Shown piece after piece: positions 8,473 to 16,186 of a stretch of 64,000 nucleotides of DNA (position 1 is the stretch's first letter; each line of letters starts with the position of its first letter). Location of the stretch: NCBI RefSeq assembly GCF_017355165.1, contig NZ_JADILK010000013.1:37605-101604 (forward strand). The letters are read 5' to 3'. The notes beneath the pieces are model-generated. The model saw only the letters and a list, made by a program, of their open reading frames with translations, was not told the origin of the DNA and made no database searches. A program made the translations under genes and the position numbers. Source of the DNA: Bacillus sp. SD075 (GTDB taxonomy: Bacteria; Bacillota; Bacilli; Bacillales; DSM-1321).

Positions 8473-9540
8473 TCACCCTCCGAAATTGTAGCCTTTTTTC
8501 ACAATCATGTAGATGAATAATGGCGAACCAATAACAGATGTAATGATTCCAATGGGCAATTCAACATTTGTAATCAACGTTCTTGACAAGATGTCCGCCC
8601 AAATTAAAAACAGTCCGCCTAACAGAATTGTTCCTAACGTTAACCGTTTATGGTCCGCGCCAAATATCCCCCGAGTTATATGAGGGATGATCAACCCTAC
8701 AAAACCAATCATTCCTGCATATGCCACCATCGTTCCCGTGATAAGGGCTGTAACGATCATATAAAATTTACGATAGGCGCTTAAATTAATTCCTAGCGTG
8801 ATCGCGGATTCATCGCCTAAAAGCATCGTATTCAGCACTCGATGCTGGAAAAGGAACAACGCACAGCCAAGCAAAACGATGATCGCCAGAATAGGTGTTT
8901 TTCCCCAGCTTGATGATGCCAGGCTTCCCATGGACCAAAAAGTGACGGTTTTAATTCCTTCCGCATTATTGGCAAAATAAATGATAAGGCTTGAAAAGGA
9001 ACTGCATAATGCACCAATAACCACTCCTGATAGTACGAGTTTCACTGATGTTGCTTTACCACCGATGCTGGATAAAACAAGTACGGCTATCGACGTCAGC
9101 ATAGCACCTGTAAAAGCTCCAAATGCTACTCCAAATTGGGATAAAAATGCGCCACTTCCAAGTCCGACTAGAATCGCAAAGGTTGCCCCTAGGGAAGCTC
9201 CCGATGAAATCCCAAGAATATATGGATCAGCAAGTGGATTTTGCACAACTGCCTGCATGACCGCTCCACACAACGAAAGTCCCATACCAATCAACAGAGC
9301 AAAAATAACGCGAGGCATCCTAACTTGTAAAATGATATTTAAATAGGATTCATTTTCAACATTCAGTGAACCCAATCTGCCATTCGTCAATGTATGAACC
9401 ATGATCTCCATCGATTGCTTGAATGGGATATGGACTTGCCCTATCGATACCGAGTAGACGGCAGACACCATAATCAAACCTATTAATAATAAAATAATCA
9501 TATAATAGTAATTGCTTTTACTAACTCCGTTTGTAGTCAT
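8473..9540 (-). CDS. Iron-siderophore ABC transporter permease (FecCD family)
   Basis: 355 residues with about nine to ten hydrophobic segments and the FecCD motif set (GMGLSLCGAVMQAVVQNPLA, MIGFVGLIIPHITR). In most Bacillus systems two different permeases form a heterodimer; here only one permease gene is present, so a homodimer, as in BtuC-type transporters, is expected. The gene is first in its operon; AGGAGGTG lies about twelve bases before the ATG and a Fur box about 50 bases further upstream. Confidence 0.9.
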   Translation of the reverse strand: MTTNGVSKSNYYYMIILLLIGLIMVSAVYSVSIGQVHIPFKQSMEIMVHTLTNGRLGSLNVENESYLNIILQVRMPRVIFALLIGMGLSLCGAVMQAVVQNPLADPYILGISSGASLGATFAILVGLGSGAFLSQFGVAFGAFTGAMLTSIAVLVLSSIGGKATSVKLVLSGVVIGALCSSFSSLIIYFANNAEGIKTVTFWSMGSLASSSWGKTPILAIIVLLGCALFLFQHRVLNTMLLGDESAITLGINLSAYRKFYMIVTALITGTMVAYAGMIGFVGLIIPHITRGIFGADHKRLTLGTILLGGLFLIWADILSRTLITNVELPIGIITSVIGSPLFIYMIVKKGYNFGG

Positions 9541-9592
9541 TCCCTACTACATTCACCTCCTGTATGATGAATAAATTGGACTAGATATATTT

Positions 9593-9611
9593 GATAATGA
9601 TTATCATTCTC
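9593..9611 (-). promoter_or_regulatory. Fur box upstream of the iron-transport operon
   Basis: GATAATGATTATCATTCTC matches the classic 19-base Fur box at 17 positions. It lies about 50 bases before the permease start, where bound Fur-Fe2+ would block transcription in iron-replete cells. Confidence 0.85.
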
Positions 9612-9703
9612 GAAAATCATCATAATATGTAAACTGAAATAATACAATATATTTTTTTTATAAAACCTATTATTTTTTTCTTTGACTGATAGCTTTTGAC
9701 ACG

Positions 9704-9738
9704 AAAAAAAGGGCTATTCCCATTGGAATAGCCCTTTC
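9704..9738 (-). terminator. Intrinsic terminator of the MetQ-like operon
   Basis: AGGGCTATTCC (9710-9720) pairs perfectly with GGAATAGCCCT (9725-9735). On the minus strand it is followed by seven T. It also has T residues on the plus strand, so it may work both ways. Confidence 0.85.
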
Positions 9739-9750
9739 TTTGTATCAAAA

Positions 9751-10578
9751 TTAAAAGGCTGGTATGGCCGTTTCACTATATTTCTCTTCTAAAAATTTGC
9801 GTACCTCTGGGCTTGTCATAGCCTTGGCCAACTTTTGAACGGGCTCAGAATCCACATTATCCTTGCGTGCTACTAATGTAATCGCAAAGTCATTTTCAAC
9901 ACCTTCTGTGAGAAGGGCGTCATTTTTTGGTGTCAAACCGAGCGGTGCAGCGTAAGCAGGTGTGATCACTATCGCATCTGCTTCATCATACGTTCTCGCT
10001 AACATTAATAAATCCACTTCTTTAAATTTATAGTTTTTAGGGTTTTCCGTAATATCAGCCATCGTATAATATGGGCCCTTTTTTTCCTTCAACGTGATCA
10101 CTTTATGCTGTGCCAGCAATGATAATGACCGATCAATGTTCGACACGTCATTTGCAATCGCAATGACGGCGCCCTCGGGTAATTTATCGATGGAGTCGTA
10201 TTCCTTGGAATATACACCATAATTGGCAAAATAAATCGGTTTCACTGGTACAAGCTCGGTATTTTTGTTTCGATTGAATTCCTCCATATACGGAACGTGT
10301 TGGAAGAAATTTACATCTACTTCTTTTGCCGCTAGTGCCGTATTCGGCTGCACATTATCACTCAATACGACCATTTCCAGGTTAATGCCTTCCTCTGCCA
10401 GCTTTGGTTTGACAAGCTCAAGGATTTCCGTCATTGGGGGAATGAGCGAGGCCACTTTCAATGTTACCTCTTTCTTCTCCTTATTTTGCGCGTTTTCTTT
10501 CTCTTTTCCTTCATTCGCCTTACCGCATCCTACTAAAAGCAACATCATTGCTGCCATGAGAAAGAGTATTTTTTTCAT
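9751..10578 (-). CDS. metQ: MetQ/NlpA-type ABC transporter substrate-binding lipoprotein
   Basis: 275 residues. I use the ATG at 10578, since GGAGGG lies just before it and the signal peptide with lipobox (LLLVGC) follows at once; the ATG at 10593 adds five residues that overlap the ribosome site. The mature protein has the NlpA/MetQ fold (VASLIPPMTEILELVKPKL, KEVDVNFFQHVPYMEEFN, YGVYSKEYDSIDKLPEGA, and IAIANDVSNIDRSL). MetQ proteins bind L- or D-methionine; close paralogues may bind other amino acids. Third gene of a metN-metI-metQ order. No S-box riboswitch is visible upstream of the operon. Confidence 0.85.
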   Translation of the reverse strand: MKKILFLMAAMMLLLVGCGKANEGKEKENAQNKEKKEVTLKVASLIPPMTEILELVKPKLAEEGINLEMVVLSDNVQPNTALAAKEVDVNFFQHVPYMEEFNRNKNTELVPVKPIYFANYGVYSKEYDSIDKLPEGAVIAIANDVSNIDRSLSLLAQHKVITLKEKKGPYYTMADITENPKNYKFKEVDLLMLARTYDEADAIVITPAYAAPLGLTPKNDALLTEGVENDFAITLVARKDNVDSEPVQKLAKAMTSPEVRKFLEEKYSETAIPAF

Positions 10579-10596
10579 GATGGTTCCCTCCATTAT

Positions 10597-11259
10597 TTAT
10601 CTTTTATCAATCATTCTGGCTACAGCTGTTCCAATAAATTGGATAAGCTGTACTAGAATAATCATGATGATAATCATATAAATCATTAGCTCTGTTTTAA
10701 ACTGCTGATAGCCATACCTGATGGCAAAATCGCCGATACCTCCGCCTCCGACCACTCCCATGATCGTTGAGTAGGAAATAAAGCTGATAATCGATGTCGT
10801 TAGTCCGAGGACAAGCCCTGAACGAGCCTCCACGTATAGAAATTTAACTATGACATCCTTTACGGAAGCCCCCATGGAAACGGCTGCCTCGATCACACCC
10901 TTTGACACGTCCAATAAAGATTGCTCGACCAATCGCGAATAATGGGCAATGGCAATGATCGCTAATGGAACGCAAGCAGATGCTGTACCAATGGCTGTGC
11001 CGATTATGAGTCTTGTAAACGGGATTAAAAAAACAACCAATAACAAAAATGGAAAAGAACGAATGATATTGACCAATAAATTTAAAATCGAGAAAGCCCA
11101 CGGATTATCAAGCAATTGGCCCTTCCTACTAAGAAATAGCAAGGTCCCGACAGGCAATCCAATCAAAATCGCAGCTAAAATGGACACACCAACCATGGTA
11201 ATGGTTTCGCCAATTGATTGCCAAATTTCTGCCTCATATTGTGCTAAAATCTCAGGCAT
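10597..11259 (-). CDS. metI: MetI-type ABC transporter permease
   Basis: 220 residues with five predicted membrane helices and the binding-protein-dependent transport signature (EAAVSMGASVKDVIVKFLYVEA), the EAA loop that docks on the ATPase. Length is typical for MetI (about 220). It overlaps the ATPase gene by eight bases and is followed 18 bases later by the lipoprotein, so coupling of translation is likely. Confidence 0.88.
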   Translation of the reverse strand: MPEILAQYEAEIWQSIGETITMVGVSILAAILIGLPVGTLLFLSRKGQLLDNPWAFSILNLLVNIIRSFPFLLLVVFLIPFTRLIIGTAIGTASACVPLAIIAIAHYSRLVEQSLLDVSKGVIEAAVSMGASVKDVIVKFLYVEARSGLVLGLTTSIISFISYSTIMGVVGGGGIGDFAIRYGYQQFKTELMIYMIIIMIILVQLIQFIGTAVARMIDKR

Positions 11260-12001
11260 GACCTAGCCCACCATTCTCTGCTAATTGTTCGATAAAGTAT
11301 TCTGGACGATTATCCCTTTTTTGGATCCCGGTTGGATCGATTAAGACAGTGTCATAAATCTCTCCATCTGCCATGATCGTTACACGATTGCATATACTTT
11401 TAATGACATCCAGCTCATGACTGACAATAACAATCGTCACACCAAAGCGTTTGTTTATATTCCCCAGCACGTCTAATATTTCAGCCGTTGTATTTGGATC
11501 AAGGGAAGAGGTCGGTTCATCACATAATAACACTTGCGGGTTATTTGCCAATGCCCTTGCAATGGCAACACGTTGCTTTTGTCCCCCACTTAATTGTGCA
11601 GGATATTTCTCCATCTCCTTCTCCAATCCGACAAATTGGAGACACTCCACAACACGGTTCCGACGTTCTTTCTTTGGGTAATTTGCCAGTTCTAAAGAGG
11701 CTGCCACATTGTCATGAACCGTTTTATTTGCCACAAGATTAAAATGCTGAAAGATCATGCCAATCGACTTCCGTGCCCCTCGAAGTGCTTTATTGTTCAA
11801 TGCTGTCAACCTTTGGCCGTTTACCTCCACTTCGCCCGCATCCGGGGTCTCCAACAAATTGATTAGCCGCAGCAACGTTGATTTCCCTGCTCCACTTGCT
11901 CCGATTATTCCATGAATTTCACCTTTAGGTATTGTTAAAGTAACAGACTTAATTGCCTGAAACTGTGAAAATTTTTTACTCACTTGATGCAGGTTAATCA
12001 T
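11252..12001 (-). CDS. metN: MetN-type ABC transporter ATPase lacking the C-terminal NIL domain
   Basis: 249 residues with Walker A (GASGAGKST), signature QLSGGQKQR, Walker B (VLLCDEPTSSLD) and the H-loop (IVSHELDVI). Typical MetN proteins are about 340 residues long and carry a C-terminal ACT-like NIL domain that binds methionine and inhibits transport. This one stops just after the nucleotide-binding domain (YFIEQLAENG), so trans-inhibition by methionine is not expected. The end is clean, with the downstream gene overlapping it, so it looks like a natural short form and not a frameshift. The substrate may therefore be another amino acid; the metN name is by similarity only. Confidence 0.8.
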   Translation of the reverse strand: MINLHQVSKKFSQFQAIKSVTLTIPKGEIHGIIGASGAGKSTLLRLINLLETPDAGEVEVNGQRLTALNNKALRGARKSIGMIFQHFNLVANKTVHDNVAASLELANYPKKERRNRVVECLQFVGLEKEMEKYPAQLSGGQKQRVAIARALANNPQVLLCDEPTSSLDPNTTAEILDVLGNINKRFGVTIVIVSHELDVIKSICNRVTIMADGEIYDTVLIDPTGIQKRDNRPEYFIEQLAENGGLGHA

Positions 12002-12293
12002 AAAATCCCACTTTCTATTTGTTGAAAGATAAGCATATCGCTACTCATTATAATTTCATCAAAGATACGCAACTGAGAAACCATTTTATCAACTAATGAG
12101 GACCTAATGCAAAGACACAAATTAACATTAAAGATTTCCAACCCGATTAATCCCCTCTTTCTATTGGCTTTTTATATACCATTCTTAGATATGAGTGATC
12201 ATTTCATTATTATCATCCTTTATGACTTGATTTTTTTGATTTACACTCTATTAATTAATCGAATTATTCCTTTTAAAATAATAGAGAGTGTAT

Positions 12294-12325
12294 TATAATT
12301 ATAAATGATAATGGTTATCATTATC
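12294..12325 (+). promoter_or_regulatory. -10 element and Fur box upstream of the siderophore esterase
   Basis: TATAAT (12294-12299) is followed directly by GATAATGGTTATCATTATC (12307-12325), 17 of 19 matches to the Fur box. A box placed over the transcription start is the usual repressing position. A good -35 is not obvious. Confidence 0.8.
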
Positions 12326-12382
12326 ATTTATTTTGTTTCTGATCTTCAACATACGAATATTCTAAAGGATGTGGGAAAATAC

Positions 12383-13177
12383 ATGATTCAATACCTTGAA
12401 GAGAAAATTGCCAACTATGAGGTATGTGTCATCTTACCCTCAAGTTACGATCAATCCAAGAAATACCGAACGATCTATCTGCATGATGGTGGAGAAACGG
12501 CCATGCAAGCTGCAAACTATATCGATCATTTAATTCTTTCAGGTCAAATTGAACCACTTATCGTTATTGGAATTGAACCGATTGATCGCAACAATGACTA
12601 TACGCCGTGGGAAGCACCATCGCTTGCACCTCATGCTTCTTTCTTTGAAGGACAAGCGCAGGTTTATTTACATACTGTTGTAACCAAAATAAAGCCCTAT
12701 ATAGATGCCCATTATGCTACGAATCCTGAGCCGTCACATACAGCTATTTCCGGATGCTCCTTAGGAGGACTTGTTTCGATTTTCGCCTCCTATTATTATC
12801 CTGAGGTATTCCATCAATATATCTCATTATCTGCTTCCTTTTGGTACGAGGATGTTCTCCGCTATCTTCAAGGGGAAAAGATTGAACGGCAAGGGAATAT
12901 CCATATCAAACCGACTGTGAATCGTCAAGATCATCAGCTCTATTTATATGTCGGGGAATTAGAGGGAATTTATAAAGAAACGATTCAACAGCATATGGTT
13001 GACTACACGAAGAAGGCCCATCTTGAATTTACCAAGGAAGGATATTTGGAATCCAATCTATTATTTGAGTTAGATCCTGAAGGCACTCATGATGACCTTT
13101 TCTTTTCTAACTACTTCATTCAGGCACTTCGTTGGTTATTTGGCATGGAAAATAAAAACGAAACGATGGATCGTTAA
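12383..13177 (+). CDS. Ferri-siderophore esterase, BesA/IroE-like alpha/beta hydrolase
   Basis: 264 residues from the ATG at 12383, preceded by AAAGGATG; the upstream ATG at 12305 lies inside the Fur box and cannot be the start. The fold is the esterase D / enterochelin esterase family: YRTIYLHDGGE, then the nucleophile elbow GCSLGG (about residue 124), and a late acid/histidine region (DPEGTHDDLFF). BesA of Bacillus subtilis cleaves ferri-bacillibactin to free iron. Cytoplasmic location is expected, with no signal peptide. It is divergent from the metNIQ operon and shares Fur control with the siderophore transporter 3 kb away, so the two probably act in sequence. Confidence 0.8.
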   Translation: MIQYLEEKIANYEVCVILPSSYDQSKKYRTIYLHDGGETAMQAANYIDHLILSGQIEPLIVIGIEPIDRNNDYTPWEAPSLAPHASFFEGQAQVYLHTVVTKIKPYIDAHYATNPEPSHTAISGCSLGGLVSIFASYYYPEVFHQYISLSASFWYEDVLRYLQGEKIERQGNIHIKPTVNRQDHQLYLYVGELEGIYKETIQQHMVDYTKKAHLEFTKEGYLESNLLFELDPEGTHDDLFFSNYFIQALRWLFGMENKNETMDR

Positions 13178-13202
13178 TTAGCCTTAATCGATTCATCACA
13201 AT

Positions 13203-13252
13203 AGCCCCACCAAGAATGGTGATTTCCCTCAAGTCTTGGGGGCTGCTTTTCA
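13203..13252 (+). terminator. Intrinsic terminator of the esterase gene
   Basis: AGCCCC (13203-13208) pairs with GGGGCT (13239-13244), helped by an inner CAAGA/TCTTG, and is followed by GCTTTT, 26 bases after the stop codon. Confidence 0.65.
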
Positions 13253-13284
13253 TAGGTCCTTATCTATTGGCGAATCGAAAGACC

Positions 13285-13449
13285 CTATTCATAATGGTCG
13301 GAATAAAAGTTTCCAACCATCGCTCTATACAGCTCTACTGCAAATTCCTTTAATGATTGTCCATTCAGCAAGGCATCTAGAAACTTTGCACCCTCCACCA
13401 TGAACCTTTCCTCACTTCCAACAGTGATCGCGACCAGTGGAGTAAGCAC
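13285..13449 (-). pseudogene. Short coding-like remnant, unrecognised
   Basis: A 54-codon minus-strand frame from a GTG with protein-like composition (VEGAKFLDALLNGQSLKEF, then AVELYRAMVGNFYSDHYE). It has no ribosome site and an in-frame stop just upstream. It may be the tail of a deleted gene. The rest of the 13.25-13.56 kb spacer shows nothing else. Confidence 0.3.
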
Positions 13450-13558
13450 CAGTCAAAAATACCCCTCATTTCAATATTCTGCGACAAATAAAAAAGAATC
13501 CATCTTGAACAAATTGATCAAGTTGGATTCTTATCCAGGAGATTTAAGTAAGCTTAAA

Positions 13559-14017
13559 TCATGACCTACCCGTTTCTGCTTCAGCTACCTTTTTGACACG
13601 TTCTAAAAATTCAACGACCACTTTATCGGTGGCAAACAATAATAATATTTTTAAAAACCACTTTAACGGGCGACTGGTGACTGTATATGTAAAGGAAGTC
13701 TTATTGTCATTGATTTTATTTAGTTCATAAAACGCTGTTATTTCAAACATTTTAGCAAGTATAAAGCCTACTTTTAGCTTTTTCTCATTAGTTTCATTCA
13801 AATAGTCTAATGTTTCTATATCATACTCTTCTGTTCGCTTTCCTTCTCTATATTTTTGGCGATATACACTTCCAACCATTCCTTCTGTTATTTTAACGGG
13901 CTTGTTTTCAATTACTTGAGGCATGATTTGTTGCATATTTTCTACAGAACCATCAAAAAACTTCCAAACATGTTCAATTGGGGCGTTTATTTCTATTTCT
14001 CTTGTCCATTTTTTCAA
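13559..14017 (-). CDS. SRPBCC (START-like) family protein
   Basis: 152 residues from a TTG start with AGAGGTGA upstream. The N-terminus (EIEINAPIEHVWKFFDG) and the pattern of alternating strands ending in a long C-terminal helix (VVEFLERVKKVAEAE) are those of the polyketide cyclase/SRPBCC superfamily, which forms a deep hydrophobic pocket. Members bind lipids or aromatic compounds or modify Hsp90 activity; the ligand cannot be predicted. It stands alone between a gene remnant and the divergent kinase gene. Confidence 0.75.
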   Translation of the reverse strand: MKKWTREIEINAPIEHVWKFFDGSVENMQQIMPQVIENKPVKITEGMVGSVYRQKYREGKRTEEYDIETLDYLNETNEKKLKVGFILAKMFEITAFYELNKINDNKTSFTYTVTSRPLKWFLKILLLFATDKVVVEFLERVKKVAEAETGRS

Positions 14018-14245
14018 TGTAAATCACCTCTACCTACATTATATTCACTTTACTATGTAAAACCAAATTTCCAACTGAATAAATCGATAAATAATTCAAG
14101 TTGCATTTTTTAACCAGAGGCGTTTTTAAACAACACTTATTTTGAATTTAAATGTCTTTTTGTAAATAAATTACTTTATAAATTTCTCTTTTTTAGTGTT
14201 ATTCTTGTATAATAAACCAAACGGTTACTTTTTCAGGAGAATCCA

Positions 14246-15514
14246 ATGAATTTTATTTATATTAATCAAAACATTTTAGATAATCTTTTTTATATCTTGG
14301 TAAGTATTTTGATCTATTACATTTTATTAGATCATGGCAAAAGGTTAAGTCAGTATGGCAAGACCCTAATCACTGCATGCATGAGCATTCCTATTATATT
14401 ATGTATGAAGTTTCCCATTTATATAGATGAATATTGTGTCCATGATCTTAGGCAAGTCCCTTTTATTATAGGGACACTTTATGGCGGTTGGCCTGTAGGG
14501 GCTGCTTTGTTAGTCATAATATTGACTTTTAGGTTTGCTTTTTATGGTTTCAATTTACTTACGTTGATTGTTTATATCGTTATATTTATTATAACGGCTC
14601 TATTTTCTTCCAAATTCAATAACTTTAATAGAAAAAATAAGCTAAATGCCTCCATACTATTAATTTTGTTTCTCGGAATACTAACCAGCTTTATTTCACT
14701 CGTAATGTCTGATTATTTTCGAATAACGGAGGCGTATGTATTTTACTTTATTATCCTCCCTCCTTTCATCATCGGCTTAGCTGTATATATAATGGAAATT
14801 TTAAAAGATGCAATTTTAATCCGAACACAAATGATCAGGCTTGAAAAAATGGAGGTAGTCAGTCAGCTTGCAGCTAGTATTTCACATGAAGTTAGAAATC
14901 CATTAACCGTAGTGAAAGGATTTGTCCAACTGCTAAAAGCTCCTGATTTAACTCAAGAAGTAAAAGAACAATATATACAGCATGTTGTTAGAGAGCTTAA
15001 TAGTGCAGAATCCATTATTAGTGAATACTTAGCATTTGCAAAACCTGCAATTGAAAAAGTGGAGAATATTTCAATTAACCGTGAAATAGGCTATGTCATT
15101 GAAATGATAAAACCATTGGCTAGCATGAATTTAGTTACTATATCTGAACAGTTGGCTCCATGCATTACCCGGGGGAATATTCAACATTTCAAGCAATGCT
15201 TCCTAAACCTAATTAAAAATGGTATAGAGGCAATGCCAAACGGTGGGGAACTTAGTATTGTTTCCTCTGTAAATAATTTCGACATCATCATCGAAATAAG
15301 TGACAATGGAATAGGAATGAACAAAGAACAAATAAATCGTTTCGGCGAACCTTATTACAGTTCCAAAGAAAAAGGGACAGGGTTAGGATCAATGGTAGCT
15401 GTTAAGACCATCCAAACGATGAATGGTACACTTCATATAAATAGCCTTTTGAATAAGGGAACAACGATTTCAATAACACTTCCCGTTTATCAAGAAGATT
15501 ATTCTGTAAAATAA
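14246..15514 (+). CDS. KinB-like membrane sensor histidine kinase
   Basis: 422 residues. The first 190 form about six membrane helices of the 5TMR-LytS/KinB sort with almost no extracellular domain (QVPFIIGTLYGGWPVGAALL). The cytoplasmic part has the H-box SISHEVRNPLTVVKGFVQLL (phospho-accepting His near residue 214), the N-box (LNLIKNGIEAMPNGG), and the G-boxes DNGIGM and GTGLGS. Size and layout match KinB of Bacillus subtilis (428 residues), which feeds phosphate to Spo0F at the start of sporulation. No response regulator gene is adjacent, as is usual for phosphorelay kinases. Ribosome site CAGGAGAA precedes the ATG and a TATAAT lies at 14208-14213. Confidence 0.82.
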   Translation: MNFIYINQNILDNLFYILVSILIYYILLDHGKRLSQYGKTLITACMSIPIILCMKFPIYIDEYCVHDLRQVPFIIGTLYGGWPVGAALLVIILTFRFAFYGFNLLTLIVYIVIFIITALFSSKFNNFNRKNKLNASILLILFLGILTSFISLVMSDYFRITEAYVFYFIILPPFIIGLAVYIMEILKDAILIRTQMIRLEKMEVVSQLAASISHEVRNPLTVVKGFVQLLKAPDLTQEVKEQYIQHVVRELNSAESIISEYLAFAKPAIEKVENISINREIGYVIEMIKPLASMNLVTISEQLAPCITRGNIQHFKQCFLNLIKNGIEAMPNGGELSIVSSVNNFDIIIEISDNGIGMNKEQINRFGEPYYSSKEKGTGLGSMVAVKTIQTMNGTLHINSLLNKGTTISITLPVYQEDYSVK

Positions 15515-15539
15515 ATGAAGAATCACGTCTCATAAAAAA

Positions 15540-15612
15540 AGTCCGCCATTTACGGCGGACTTTCAGACTGTAGACAAACTCGATGAAAATCGAGTTTGTC
15601 TACAGTTTTTTT
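15540..15612 (+). terminator. Two tandem hairpins behind the kinase gene
   Basis: First hairpin: AGTCCGCC (15540-15547) with GGCGGACT (15554-15561). Second: a perfect 17-base stem, 15568-15584 with 15589-15605, followed by seven T. The second is an exceptionally strong terminator. Confidence 0.85.
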
Positions 15613-15639
15613 ATATAAAAGAAGTTCTAGTTGATTTCA

Positions 15640-15770
15640 GAAATCCGCTCCCTTTCCGCCGACTGTCTGCCAAGCCGCATCAAAGCAAGCGGCTGCGGGG
15701 TCTCGGCTAGCCAGCATTTCGGCAGGACGGTCGCAAATTTCTTCAACCCAATGAGGATACCTAAAAAAAC
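15640..15770. repeat. bcr-type intergenic repeat
   Basis: GC-rich non-coding sequence including CCGCTCCCTTTCCGCCGAC, AAGCCGCATCAAAGC and CAGGACGGTCGCAAATTTC. This wording recurs in intergenic regions of Bacillus genomes. It has internal inverted repeats and no coding potential. Recognised from memory of the repeat class; copy number was not checked. Confidence 0.45.
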
Positions 15771-15835
15771 ATGAAGGATAATCTAGGGTCTTGGTTCAAT
15801 AATTTAGATAGAACCCCTTTTGTATACAAACAGAA

Positions 15836-16166
15836 GAGGCTGGGACATAAGTATTTTAGTCAACGATAAACCCGATCTATAAGCGGAATTTACGGCGAGA
15901 TCGGGTCTTTATTTGTTCTTTTCCATAGATTTTGTTGCTTTTTGCATCCTATTTTTAAAAATCTAGTGTAATGGAGCGGAAGACCATCGACTACTAAGGG
16001 AAATAGAGGAAAGCGAGTGTCTGTAGCGCAATGATACGAACTTGTTCTTACAGCTTGAATGGATGAATAAAAACAACATATACGAAAGCAGCATGATGTT
16101 TAATAGGTAGAATAACGTAGAATGATCCTTCTTTGAGGTTGGTTTATTTAAGTATGTCCCAGCCTC
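15836..16166. repeat. 331-bp element bounded by perfect 14-bp inverted repeats (MITE-like)
   Basis: GAGGCTGGGACATA at 15836-15849 is repeated in reverse complement at 16153-16166. Inside lie a terminator-like hairpin (ACCCGATCT near 15869 with AGATCGGGT near 15898) and a bcr-like stretch (GGAAAGCGAGTGTCTGTAGC type, near 16010-16030). There is no transposase frame. The ends resemble those of short non-autonomous elements in Firmicutes. A target-site duplication is not visible. Confidence 0.5.
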
Positions 16167-16186
16167 CTTTTTTCAATAGCGTGATG

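Noticed and set aside
12002..12106. SAM (S-box) riboswitch expected upstream of a metNIQ-type operon
   Set aside because: None of the conserved S-box blocks could be found in the leader on the minus strand.
12107..12298. A 63-codon plus-strand frame rich in Ile/Leu/Phe upstream of the esterase
   Set aside because: No ribosome site; it runs into the -10 element and Fur box, and its hydrophobic look is due to AT-rich DNA.
12305..12382. Earlier ATG for the siderophore esterase
   Set aside because: It lies within the Fur box, just behind the -10 element, and lacks a ribosome site; the ATG at 12383 is better placed.
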